DNA of 64,000 nt. Origin: Saxidomus purpurata. Lineage: Eukaryota; Mollusca; Bivalvia; Venerida; Veneridae. The first letter of the stretch is position 1. The number at the start of each line of letters is the position of its first letter. A program made the translations under genes and the position numbers. The notes under the pieces were generated by a model. That model searched no databases, was not told where the DNA came from, and saw only the letters and a list, made by a program, of their open reading frames with translations. The stretch covers positions 16,901,037 to 16,965,036 of the forward strand of contig JAFMSR010000018.1 in NCBI GenBank assembly GCA_022818135.1, written 5' to 3'. This document shows positions 22,641 to 33,790 of the stretch, piece after piece.

Positions 22641-22985
22641 TTCAAACTGTAAGCGTGACCCTGACCTTTGAGGTAGGATTGTTGGAATTGTACGTGGCAC
22701 GTCGACTTGTTTGCTGAACATTTGTGCCAAGTTATTTAAAAATATTTCGATGCTTCACAAAGTTACAGTCTAGAAATGAATGTGTGAATATATACAGGAT
22801 TCATTTTCTTTAAACTCTAAGTGTGACCTTGACTTTTGAGGTAGGGAAATAGGTCTTGCACGCGACACATCGTCCTGGTGTGCTGAATATTCGTGCCGAG
22901 TATTTTAAAATCCTTTAATTCATGACAAAGTTACAGCCCGGACACGAAAAACTGTAAAGACGGACACACAGACGGACAGACAGAC
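22640..22985 (-). repeat. Family E repeat, reverse orientation
   Basis: Two units with gtgacc(c/t)tgac(c/t)tttgaggt, cacgtcgacttgtttgctga and atttgtgccaagttattt, followed by a GACAGACAGAC run. Reverse complement of the units at 9818-10560. Confidence 0.75.
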
Positions 22986-23289
22986 ATACTAAAAATTTGC
23001 AGTTGTATGTTTTTTCTTTTGTTCTCTCTCTTTTACTTTTTAGCCACATAAGCCCAAAAATAGCCATATAAGACATGGAATGAATGACATCAAAGAGAAT
23101 TAACTGTTACCTATTGTTGCCATAGCCACTTAACCCCCACCTTTTGGGTTGGGACGGACAGACAAGCTGAATCCAGTATAAGCCCCCTTACACTTTATGT
23201 AACTTCTAGGAACTACTTATCAACTTAATTTCAAGAACTACTTATTAACTAAATGTGGGCAAACGGAAAAATAATATTTGTATACTATA

Positions 23290-23500
23290 CTCTAGATGAT
23301 TCTTAGCATTATCTTCCTTTTGACTTTGAAAAATCAAACGAGGAGAGTAAAAATACTAATAGTTATGAAAATATAGATCTGAGTTGTGCACCACTGAGAG
23401 AAGAAAAATAAGGTCAGTTATTACATATTCTTCTGGACTTTTAAAACAGTAGTATTAAAGTTTGCTGACATAGCAGTTTAAACCAAACAGTATAAATAAC
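23290..23500 (+). other. Displaced leader/intron remnant of gene 2
   Basis: Diverged match to the second half of the leader and intron of copies 1 and 3 (cttttgactttgaaaaatca, agttatgaaaat, ttttaaaacagtagt). Separated from the first leader part by repeat insertions. Confidence 0.55.
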
Positions 23501-24390
23501 AATTAACATGATATATAAAAGGGTATATAACCGAATCAAGCTAAAATAGCCTTATCTACCTAAAACATAAACAGTAGAAAAGTACGATTTTTAAATATTT
23601 TTCTCGGAAAAAGCGTTAATTTTTAATGTTAATTTTTCACAGTGTTTGCAAGATAGTAAGCAATAAAATAAGAATTTATTTTTAAGTGCAAACAATGTAT
23701 TCATCATCTCCTTGATGAAATAAATTTTCTATGAAAACAAAGTTGAGTAAATATTCAAAATTGTACTCTAGTTTTAGCCAGCTGCATTTAACTTGTTATG
23801 ATATTTATCCCAATTAGAAATAACCCTGTTAAACAGAGTGGTTTGTACTAATTCAATCATTGCTCTGCCCCCGATGAAATAAATTTTCTGGATGAAAAAA
23901 GTTGATGACTTTTCTTTATCGAAAATAAGATTTATTAAATTTGCAAACAAATGTTTGTAACTAGAATATTTTTAGAAAATTTGTTTATGTTTTAAGCGGC
24001 GACTCATTCACGTGGGCTTTTTTACTTGCTCGCCAAGTTTGATTTAATGATATTATATCCCGATTAAAAGATCTAATGCTCAGCCTGTTAAAAGCGAGTG
24101 GGTATTCAGCCAATAACGGTCATTTTTCATTGTTTTTTCTTCTTCCTTTCACCCAATTTAATTAACCGCCTGTATTAAAAAAATTTTTGGATTTAAAGCC
24201 GAGCCCCATTTGAAATAATAAACTGTATTCAAATTCACATAATTTTGGTAATAAAGTATTCAGTATACACTGCAGAAATACAGTAACAACACATTCACTT
24301 ACGAACCTGCCAAAATGATAGTGATGTATACGATTACATATTAATTTCACAAGAATGAAGATTTTTATGACTATTTGCCGTAAAACATTA
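23500..24390. other. Unassigned sequence with an old tandem duplication
   Basis: Phrases gatgaaataaattttct, tgatatttatccc and cctgttaaa recur about 190 bp apart between 23690 and 24110, so this is a diverged two-unit repeat. No gene recognised. Confidence 0.5.
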
Positions 24391-25119
24391 AACAAGAGGG
24401 CCAGGATGGCCCTATATCGCTCACCTGAGTACAAGTGCACTTGCCTTGTGGGTGTTGTCAATTTTGACCTAAAAGGCATGATTTGAACAAAGTAGGTGGA
24501 AGCCTACTAGAAAATGTTACATACCAAATATCTAAGCACTAGGCCTTGTAGTTTTAGAAAAGAAGATTTTTAAAGTTTTTTTTCTATACCAAACCACCCC
24601 CTGGGCAGGGTAAATTATGACCCTGGGGGCATGATTTGAACATACTTTAAAGAGGTCCTCTAGACACTGTTACACACTAAATATCTAGGCTCTACCTTGT
24701 GGTTTTGGAGGAGAATATTTTTAAAGTTTATCCTATAGAAACCTATGTAAAATCAAGTGGCATCCCCGGGCGGGTCAATTTTAACCCAGGGGTCATGATT
24801 TGAGCAACTGTGGTAGAGGTACCCTAGGCAATGCTATATGCTAAATATCTAGCTATAAGCTCTAGGCCTTGTGGTTTCAGACAGAGAAGAAGATTTTAAA
24901 GTTGTTCCGATTTGTTGCCATAGCAACCAGAGTTCTGCATGGAATAGAATTCTTTGAGCAATTTTTAGTAGCGCTTTTATGCAAGGAACATCCCTGCCAA
25001 GTTTCATAAAAAATAGCCCAGTGGTTTCAGAGATGTCGTTTGAAGCAAAATGTTGACGGACGACGGACAATCATCCATCCTAAAAGCTCATCCTGGCACA
25101 GATGGTTGCGCTAAAAAAA
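24391..25119. mobile_element. Family A element, copy A3 (second subfamily)
   Basis: Starts AACAAGAGGGCCAGGATGGC followed by tatatcgctcacctgagt, ends with a degenerate hairpin and GCGCTAAAAA. Internal units of about 170 bp carry aaatatctaagc, ctaggccttgtggtttcaga and aagaagatttttaaag; these match A4 (44641-45960) rather than A1 and A2. Confidence 0.75.
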
Positions 25120-25640
25120 TGGTAAAAAAACCTAAAAAAGATCAGTAATCAACAGAAGAAAAAGGAAAAAAAGGATTTTTATTGGGAAAAAATACCTCTA
25201 GAACCTCCGAATCTGAACCCTTTTTAAATATACGCGGCCCGCAATAGAAGTACCTCAAACTTTGATCAATGGTTAAATCTCTATTAAAAAACGGCCCCCA
25301 AAAAGTCTCAACCAATTGGTTCAAAGAAAACTGTCATTTGTTTTAATGAAAGAGATAGGGAAAGCACCCAATGGGGCACCTATTTTTCAAGGGAGAATGT
25401 TATTTAATGACTTTTCTGAGAGAATCATTATGTTAACATACCTCCATGGTTCAAATACTCAAAAAACATCTCTTAGATATGCTTTTCATATTAGTTTTTA
25501 TATAGATTATAGAGGAAATGATCATTTTTTATTTAAAAAGTTTGGTAGAGTGTCATTAGATGATTGAAAATTAACAAACTGCATAAAATTAGACATCACT
25601 TTTATACTCTGAAGTGCATAATATATCGTTAAAACATACT
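25120..25640. other. Unassigned sequence upstream of gene 2
   Basis: Replaces the leader-proximal intron seen in copies 1 and 3; only the last 20 or so bases before the coding exon (atttttgtaatatttcag) are shared. A plus-strand open frame of 83 codons at 25316-25567 has no recognisable domain and no counterpart at the other copies. Confidence 0.5.
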
Positions 25641-25659
25641 ATTTTTGTAATATTTCAGA

Positions 25660-27792
25660 ATGTTTCATGTTACCGAGTACGATCAGAATGTCTCACTGCA
25701 GCTGTCTGAAGTCCTGCAAGATATTGGTGTCAATGAGACAATGATAGTGAAGAGAAGGAGGGCCAATTTACTGCTGGAGACTAAAGAAACAATCAACTGT
25801 GGATTATCAGGTAGTCAAACATCTGTTTATTATTTAGGAAGTCAAACAGAAGGCACAACTACAAGTGGACTGAACTCTGACATAGATGTACTCGACTGTA
25901 GAAATGGTATCGATGTGATACAGGACTGGGCTGAGTGGTCTCCTGGTAAAAGTAACTGTCTGATGATACAGGATGACACCACTCCACCTGGATACTGTTA
26001 TCTTCAGTGCCTTAGAGAGGATGTTCCACTTCCTGACACTGAGGGAGAAGGGAGTCACTATGTAAAGGACACGCATGGGAGAGTATTGATGAAAAACACA
26101 GTGATTAATGACTATATACAAGAAGATCAAAAGCGTCAAGGGCCCTCAATGGCAACAGAAGGGGGGCCAGGTTTCCTTGACATTGACCGTATTCCTTCAA
26201 GTCCATTTAAATCTTTACCACATTCAGTAAGACACTGGTTAGACCAAGCACATTCAAGATGGCCCACTGCAGAAATGATTAGGTATGCAGCAGGATGTAA
26301 ATGTTTGGTTGTTGCCACAGGTAGCAGTGTAAGTGAAAATAAAGACTTCCAGTGGAGAATTTCTACCAGTTTGGCTGAGAGATGTTTTATGCTGAATTTA
26401 AATATTACTCAAATAAGGTGTTATATACTGTTAAAGATGATTCTTAAAACATTTATAAATCTTCATGGACAAAAGCACATTACAAGTTACATGTGCAAAA
26501 CAGTTTTATTCCACTGTATTAGGAGTAAACCTTCATTTGTATGGAAGGAAAGTAATATTCTAAACTGTTTAAGATATTGTTTATCTACACTAAATCAATG
26601 TATATTGTCAAGCAATTGTCCTCATTTCATTATACATGGAAACAATTTAATGGCTGGTAAAATTTGTACTGAAAGCAAACAGAAGTTACTTGAACAAATG
26701 TCAAACCTGATACGGCATACTACTGCATGTCTCCTTAGGATTCAAATTGATAACCTTGGACAAAAACTGCTGCTGAAGTTGAACATTATACATGGTGCAG
26801 ACTACAATGGCACATTCTCTATTGAAAATACTAAACAATCTCTTTTAGTTGTAGGAAATCTATTAAAAAGTTCTGCTGTTAGATTGGACTTTGCATATAC
26901 TAAGGGTCTGCTCAGTCTGAAAAACAGAAGATTAGAGGCACAGATGCTTTCCCTGTTGCAGGCTTTTGTTAATTTAGTCAGATATCACACTGAAGGAAAT
27001 TTGTTTGTACAAGCAGCATGCAGACAAATGACACCTTTCTTCTGTACTTCACTAGGATCTATGATGGTATCCCGCAACATTCAGCACAACAACCATGTGT
27101 TTCCTCAAGCACTCGAATTATTGTCAGCAGGAATCAACTCAGATGTTTCATCCAGCAGGCTGAAGTTTGCTTCTGTGTTTTACTGCACAGGAGACATGGA
27201 AAGTGCAGTGTTTATGCTGAGAGATACTGAAGAACGGTACAACAGATGTGTTGTTGAACCAGTATGTGGATGTTATCAACAGCAAAAAACTATCAAATTA
27301 AGATTCACAATATTGGCAACCCACTATAATGAAGAAGCTATAAAGTATATTACAGCTTTTTGTGTCAAATTTCTGCCCTCAGAAATAAACTGTGTTCCAA
27401 AGGAACTTCAGTATGAGATGTTCCGATCTACTAGAGAGGAACTGTTACAAAGAGATAAGAAAGATGCCTGGATGGATTTGGCTGTTGTAGATTCTATTTC
27501 ATATCTGTATTTTCTTCTGTATAAAACCTTTGGCTACCTACAGAGAATACAAGCACAACAGCAAGCTTTAAATAATCTGGTCTTGGTAACTCTACATGAA
27601 GAAAACCTTGCACACAGAGAAACGGCCTGGAATCTGGTAGGGCAGTGTATGGAGCAAGAAAACAGACTGGATGATGCATTACAGTGTTACAGAAATTCAC
27701 TTTATGTCAGGCAAACAAACAATGTTGCAAGAATTCATATATGTAAGCTTCTGGCCAGCCTGTTTCGTCTTGCAAGGGAAAATAACTTGTAA
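25660..27792 (+). CDS. Mab-21/cGAS-like nucleotidyltransferase, copy 2 (710 aa)
   Basis: Same length and motif order as copy 1: LGSQTEGTT at 59-67, SDIDVL at 73-78 (D74, D76), GPSMATEGGPGF at 161-172, [10 protein letters not shown] at 232-241, SYMCKTVLF at 276-284, TPR-like end near 656-690. The central block around residues 218-290 is almost identical to copies 1 and 3, whereas residues 77-95 and 395-418 differ strongly. The coding frame is fully open, with no sign of decay. The upstream context is disturbed: the leader is interrupted by about 3.7 kb of repeats and unassigned sequence, and the downstream AATAAA is lost. It may be expressed from a new promoter, or be a recently silenced copy with an intact frame. 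Likely role as for copy 1. Confidence 0.88.
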   Translation: MFHVTEYDQNVSLQLSEVLQDIGVNETMIVKRRRANLLLETKETINCGLSGSQTSVYYLGSQTEGTTTSGLNSDIDVLDCRNGIDVIQDWAEWSPGKSNCLMIQDDTTPPGYCYLQCLREDVPLPDTEGEGSHYVKDTHGRVLMKNTVINDYIQEDQKRQGPSMATEGGPGFLDIDRIPSSPFKSLPHSVRHWLDQAHSRWPTAEMIRYAAGCKCLVVATGSSVSENKDFQWRISTSLAERCFMLNLNITQIRCYILLKMILKTFINLHGQKHITSYMCKTVLFHCIRSKPSFVWKESNILNCLRYCLSTLNQCILSSNCPHFIIHGNNLMAGKICTESKQKLLEQMSNLIRHTTACLLRIQIDNLGQKLLLKLNIIHGADYNGTFSIENTKQSLLVVGNLLKSSAVRLDFAYTKGLLSLKNRRLEAQMLSLLQAFVNLVRYHTEGNLFVQAACRQMTPFFCTSLGSMMVSRNIQHNNHVFPQALELLSAGINSDVSSSRLKFASVFYCTGDMESAVFMLRDTEERYNRCVVEPVCGCYQQQKTIKLRFTILATHYNEEAIKYITAFCVKFLPSEINCVPKELQYEMFRSTREELLQRDKKDAWMDLAVVDSISYLYFLLYKTFGYLQRIQAQQQALNNLVLVTLHEENLAHRETAWNLVGQCMEQENRLDDALQCYRNSLYVRQTNNVARIHICKLLASLFRLARENNL

Positions 27793-28420
27793 CCGAGCGA
27801 ACCCGTGATAAGCAACCAATCCAAGGACCTTACTCTTGTGGCCAGATAAAACACGTTGCTGTTTCATATGCATGTTCTTGTATAAAAATACGAATTGCAT
27901 TGTGTGAAGCCTAAAAAAAAATCTGTTTCCTGGAACCCAACCAACCCTACTTTGTACCCCCAACCCAAATTTTTTCATGACCCTGAAAAAAAATTGCATG
28001 AAGAAAATGTCTATTTTCATGGAATTTGGTGTTGTCTCTGTTCAAAAAATATAACATCAAAGATTTACTAATAGCTGAATACTGTTATGGGTACCCATCA
28101 AATTACAAGTTCACAATAATAAAAATAATTCCCTACCTGCCACTTATCTTTTTTGAGCATGTTACAGGAAACAGACATATTTTTTAGGCCTGATAGTCCA
28201 TGTTATCACCTTGATCAAGGTTAGCCGGTTACATAAATATGAATGTATTGTGTGAACACAATTTAATGTATAACAACACGATGTATTTTCCCTGTCAATT
28301 TTAAAAAAAGCTACAGTTGCACTGACATATAGTGGTCATATTGATTTGTAAAAGGCCCAATAACACTTCCAATACTCATTTATATAACAATAGATTTCAA
28401 TAGACTAATGAAAGAACTGT
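27793..28420 (+). repeat. 3' flank of gene 2 copy
   Basis: Shared 3' flank of the duplicates, ending at about aatagactaatgaaag. At the AATAAA site of copy 1 this copy reads gtataaaaatacg. Confidence 0.8.
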
Positions 28421-28629
28421 AAAAGAATTTTTACATCACACCTTTCTTTCATATTTTTGTTTCTTCTTCACGAAGAAGCCTCTTCAGACAGGTTTTATTT
28501 TATTTTTGCAATATCATTGAAAAAACATATCGGGCTATATTTATAGCTTGTTTATTCCATTTAAAAAGCAGTGTTATTAAGAGCTACAAATAATTTTACA
28601 TCCAACGTGCAAATTAGACATTAAACTGA

Positions 28630-28955
28630 TTCAAAGGCAAACTAGAGATTGTTTTTCACGAAAATACTTGTGCCCCAGCCGAATGACCTTGACCTTTGAG
28701 CAAGTGACTCTAAATTATAATGTGCACAATTAGATTGCAGGAAAATTTTATGAAAATCCAACAATGTATTTTAGAGAAGAATCTGGCAAATGATTTTCTG
28801 TTTTTAAGACCTTGTGACCTTGACCTTTGAGTAAGTGGTCCAAAATTATAAATAGCAAAACTAGACGTCATACTGATGCTACTAGTATATGCATAACTAC
28901 ACTTCATACTGATATTTCAGCAAAATTTATGAAAATCCAGTAAGGGATTTTGAAG
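28630..28955 (+). repeat. Family F repeat
   Basis: Starts actagagattgtttttcacg; two units with gaccttgacctttgag and atgaaaatcca. Confidence 0.75.
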
Positions 28956-28956
28956 A

Positions 28957-30336
28957 ACAAGAGGGCCATGATGGCCCTTTATCGCTCACCCGAGTACAAC
29001 TGCTTTTAACAAAGTTGCTAGAAATCACCGAAACAACCTTTTTGACAAATTTCCAGGATATTTGGGCTGAAAATGTTACCTCTGGAGTGTTAACAAGGTT
29101 TTTCCATATTTGGGCTCTGTGACCTAGTTTTTGACCCAAGATGACCCATATTCGAACTTGAGCTAGAAATCATAGAAACAACCTTTCTGACAAATTTCCA
29201 GGATATTTGGGCTGAAAATGGTACCTCTAGAGTGTTAACAAGGTTTTTCCACATTTGGGCTCTGTGACCTAGTTTTTGACCCCAGATGACCCATATTCGA
29301 ACTTGAGCTAGAAATCATAGAAACAACCTTTCTGACAAATTTCCAGGATATTTGGGCTGAAAATGTAACATCTAGAGTGTTAACAAGGTTTTTCCACATT
29401 TGGGCTCTGTGACCTAGTTTTTGATCCCAGATAAATCATATTGAAACTTGAGCTAGAAATCATCAAAACAACCTTTCTGACAAATTTCCAGGATATTTGG
29501 GCTGAAAATGGTACCTCTAGAGTGTTAACAAGGTTTTTCCACATTTGGGCTCTGTGACCTAGTTTTTGACTCCAGATGACCCATATTCGAAATTGAGCTA
29601 GAAATCATCGAAACAACCTTTCTGACAAATTTCCAGAATATTTGGGCTGAAAATGGTACCTCTAGAGTGTTAACAAGGTTTTTCCACATTTGGGCTCTGT
29701 GACCTAATTTTTGACTCCAGATGACCCATATTCGAACTTGAGCTAGAAATCATCAAAACAACCTTTCTGACAAATATCAAGGATATCTGGGCTGAAAATG
29801 TAACATCTAGAGTGTTAACAAAGTTTTTCCATATTTGGGCTCTGTGACCTAGTTTTTGACCCCAGATGACCCATATTCGAACTTGAGCTAGAAATCATAG
29901 AAGCAACCTTTCTGACAAATTTCCAGGATATTTGGGCTGAAAATGTTCCTTAGAGTGTTAACAAGGTTTTTCCATATTTGGGCTCTGTGACCTAGTTTTT
30001 GACCCCAGGTGACCCATATTAAAACTTGAGCTAGAAATCAACCAAACAACCTTTCTGACAAATTGCCAGGATATTTGGACTGAAACAGTAGCCTCTAGGA
30101 GTGTTAACAAGATTTTTCTATTTTTGGGTCATGTGACCTAGTTTTTCATCCGAGATGACCCATATTCGAACTCGTCCGAGTAATTACTGGGACAAACATC
30201 CTGACCAAGTTTCGTGACAATTGAGGCAAAAATGTGACCACTAGAGTGTTAACAAACTAAATGTGGACAGACGACGTCCGACGGACAATCATCGATCCTA
30301 ATAGCTCACCCTGAGCCAGCTCAGGTGAGCTAAAAA
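28957..30336. mobile_element. Family A element, copy A2 (best preserved)
   Basis: ACAAGAGGGCCATGATGGCC then tttatcgctcacccgagtac at the left; at the right a 13-bp stem with one bulge (AGCTCACCCTGAGC / GCTCAGGTGAGCT) then AAAAA. Seven internal units of about 185 bp are close to those of A1. The subterminal GCTCACC near the left end and GGTGAGC at the right end are inverted repeats of each other. No coding capacity. Confidence 0.85.
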
Positions 30337-30540
30337 GCCATGACAAGCTAGATTCTCTGTTTCACAATCCTGTGGCCTTGACCTTTGGGCTAGTGACCTA
30401 AAACTAGACTCATTTGAGCTTTTTACAAATATCAAAAGCTCATGGTAACCAGTTCTGAAGTCAAGATCTAAATCCTGCAAATCAATCATTATCTCTGAAC
30501 AAATATGATTTATAATATATACATTGTACAATTAAACAGT

Positions 30541-30790
30541 GTGCTTCGATAACTCAGTGGTTAGGGCGATCACCTCTGGAATGGGAGTTCCTGGGTTCAA
30601 ATCCCAGCCCGAGCACGAGGTGTGTCCTTTGGCAAAGACACTGATGCCACATGTGCCTCAGTCCGCCCAGTTGTAAATGGGTAGCAGTGATGAAATACCA
30701 TGCAGCTGTCTCTCTCCCGCAAGCGTGATGCCATCTTGAATGAGTGTTCGAGAGAGATTCAATAAACTACGGAGCTTTCTTCGTAATCAA
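30541..30790 (+). mobile_element. tRNA-derived SINE
   Basis: The head of about 75 bp resembles a tRNA: acceptor GTGCTT / GAGCAC, an A-box-like AACTCAGTGGTTAGGGCG and a good T-arm CTGGG-TTCAAAT-CCCAG with B box GGTTCAAATCC. A body follows with GTGTCCTTTGGCAAAGACAC (30622-30641) and cagttgtaaatgggtagcag. The anticodon arm is imperfect, so this is a SINE head, not a working tRNA gene. The body motif resembles the conserved central domain of a SINE group widespread in marine invertebrates (inference). Confidence 0.85.
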
Positions 30791-30870
30791 ATTAAAATAA
30801 ATTCGTATAAAACTATAAACAGTAGACACAAGGATTGTCGTTCTTTTTGTTGATAGTAATTAGGTTATCT

Positions 30871-32039
30871 AACAAGAGCTGTCAGTAGGACAGCGTGCTC
30901 GACTTTTTTAGTGCTTGCCAATAAAAAAAAACTTTGACAGTTAAGGGCACACAAGACTTTAACTAGGAATTTCTAAGTACAAATCAAGAAAATTTTTCAC
31001 AGAGTTATCTTCTTTTGCTTACAGATAGGTCTTACGATGGTACATAAGTACTCCAACTTTCAAAGTAATATCTCAAATAGTTAAGTTAACAAGTGGACAA
31101 GAATGAAAATTTCAACTGAGTTTTTAAGTCAAAAAGGGCCATAATTCAAATAAAATCCTTGACAGAATTACCTTCTCCTGCCCATGTTTGGGAATCATGA
31201 TGGTAAACAAGTATTCCAACTTTCAAATTAATATCTCAAACAGTTCAGTCAAAAAGTGGACTGGTACGAAAAACTTAACCAAGATTCTAAGTCGATAAAA
31301 GGCCTTAATTTTTAAAACAAATCCCTGACAGAGTTACCTTCTCTTGCGTACAGATGGAGGTAATGATGTGAAATAGCATTAAAAGTTTCAAAGCAATATC
31401 TCAAAGGGTTAAGGCAATAAGTGGATTTTACCCATATTCAATGTATTTTCTAAGCAAAAAGAGGGCATAATTCTGTCAAAAACCTTGACAGAGTTATGTC
31501 CTCTTGTCTGTTGATGAAGGTCGTGATGGTAAACAAGTATGGTTAGTTTCAAAGCAATACCTCCAATGGTTTTGAAATAAAGTGAGGTGGTACGAAAACT
31601 TAACTTAACCAAGCTCAATACACTTTCTAAGTCAAAAAAGGGCCATAATTCTGTCAAAAACCTTGACAGAGTTATGTACTCTTGTCTGTAGATGGAGGTT
31701 ATGATGGTAAACAAGTATGGTAAGTTTCAAAGCCATACCTCTAATACTTTTGAAATAAAGTGAGGTGGTACGAAAAACTTAACCAAGCTCAAAACACTTT
31801 CTAAGTAAAAAAGGGCCATAATTCTGTCAAAAACCTTGACAGACTTATGTACTCTTGTCTGTAGATGGAGGTTATGATGGTAAACAAGTATGGTAAGTTT
31901 CAAAGCCATACCTCTAATACTTTTGAAATAAAGTGGGGTGGTACGAAAAACTTAACCAAGGTGTGACGCCAACGCCGACGCCGACGCCGACGCCGGGGCG
32001 AGTAGGATAGCTCCCCTTTTCATAGAAAAGTCGAGCTAA
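30871..32039. mobile_element. Family B element, copy B1 (best preserved)
   Basis: Starts AACAAGAGCTGTCAGTAGGA (hairpin CTGTCAGTAGGACAG) then cgtgctcgactttttt; ends catagaaaagtcgagctaa. Subterminal inverted repeats are GCTCGACTTTT and AAAAGTCGAGC. Four to five internal units of about 160 bp carry agggccataattctgtcaaa, cttgacagagttatgt and gatggtaaacaagtatgg. A (GACGCC)n run lies at about 31968-31998. No coding capacity. Confidence 0.85.
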
Positions 32040-32730
32040 TAAAAATCAATACTTTTTTTCATCAACTTTTGGCCATTTGTAATTTTCAGATGAAATGTCA
32101 TCTGAAGAATTTATTGATAAATGACAAAGTGACCTTGACCTCTCATTCACTAACCTCAAACTCAGAAGGGATCATCATTAATATATTTTACCAATGAGCG
32201 GCATTGCCTACATTTGATTATTCTGGGACCAAGCTTTCTTCAATTTGACCTTTGACCCCAAAGTCGAACTTGACCTGTATTTTCTGATGATGCACCTGTT
32301 ACCAAAAATTATTTAAATCGGTCAAATCATTCATGAGTTACCATCCGGAAACCGTTTTACTGTTCAAGGTCACTGTGACCTTGACCTTTGGCCTACTGAC
32401 CTCAAAGTCAAACTTGACCTGTATTTTATGTTACAGCTGTGTACCAAAACTTATTTATATTGGTCCAGTTGTTCACGAGTTATCATCCGGAAACTGTTTT
32501 ACTGTTCAGGGTCACTGTGACCTTGACCTTTGACCTACTGACCCCAAAGTCGAACTTGACCTGTATTTTTTTATGTTGCACCTGTGTACCAAATATTATT
32601 TAAATCGGTCATGTCATTCATGAGTTATCATCCGGAAACCATAAAACCAACAGACCGACCGACCGACAAACAAACAAACCGACAAGCTCACTCCTATATA
32701 CCCCCCAAACTTCGTTTTGTGGGGGTATAA
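32040..32730. repeat. Family D tandem-unit repeat with terminal hairpin
   Basis: Three units of about 135 bp containing caaggtcactgtgaccttga, caaagtc(a/g)aacttgacctg and gagttatcatccggaaac. Then (CCGA)n and (CAAA)n runs and a strong terminal hairpin (tatacccccc ... gggggtata at 32697-32729). Confidence 0.8.
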
Positions 32731-33790
32731 CAATGCAGATGTTGATTATTATTGTTATCATTAAAATGTTATTCGGAAAATGAATATTTTGAGATCCTTC
32801 CTAAAATAATGACATGCAAGACTTAATGCAGTATTAGTATGAGAGATAACAGAATGACGAAGGAGAGCGTTCAGTTATGACAGAATGATGTATTGAAATA
32901 GAAAGCACAATTTTCCTGTAAATTGTTTTTGATTTTGATACCATGTAATATTAACTTCAAAATAACCTTACTAACAGAAGTTCGCGATATTGAGATGACG
33001 TAATCTAGATTTAAGGTAAAGGTGAAACTTACATATTATATAAGGGTCAAAGGTCTGTATCTTCAGAACCATAAACTGGATTTCAAAGCAACATATATGG
33101 CACAAATAGCTAATTACATGTATGCTGTGTGGTTTGGAAAGGTGTGTTGGGAGTGTTTTTGTCACATTCAGTGATCAAAGCAACTTTTGTTTTACCAAGC
33201 CACAACGTTTTAAGATTTATTTAAGTCAGAAAGAACAAGATAACAGAAACTATTGGTTGACTTTATAATACCACATATTGTAATAATGAAAATGAAATAT
33301 CTATTGCAGTTCAAAGTCCCGTAAGCATGTTAGTATAATGCAAAATTATGCGCAGTTCTTGTATTACCAAGAAAGATTATCTTACCAGCGAAATTAAGTT
33401 GGTTCGAAAAGATTTGCTTACATTCATTGCTTTTTAACATGCTATAGATACAATCGATGCAGTATTTTTTCAATGATAAATATAAAAAATGCAGTCTGAC
33501 CATGCTTTTTATGAAGATGCGGCAAAACAAATGTATACATCAACGTTGTTTCAGACTAAGATGAATACAGTACTTTGATTATTCTATACTTAAATTTACT
33601 ATTCTAGATAGGAGTATTTATTGATAAGAGTTTCTTATTTTTAGTATCATTGAAAACATACTGCGGTTTATGCATAACATTTACTTTTGATTAAGAAAGT
33701 ATTGTTAAGAATTTCACCAGTATGACATCTTTCTTGATAATATAAGAGCTACAAATTTTTTTCATCAGAAGGGTTGCTTGGACTTTAAAT
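32731..33790. other. Unassigned AT-rich sequence
   Basis: No gene, RNA or terminal repeat recognised. Confidence 0.5.

Noticed and set aside
25316..25567. 83-codon open frame just upstream of nucleotidyltransferase gene 2
   Set aside because: Not present at the other copies, no domain, no splice link to the ATG at 25660.
30541..30615. Functional tRNA gene
   Set aside because: Anticodon arm does not pair well, the residue before the presumed anticodon is not T, and a SINE body follows directly.
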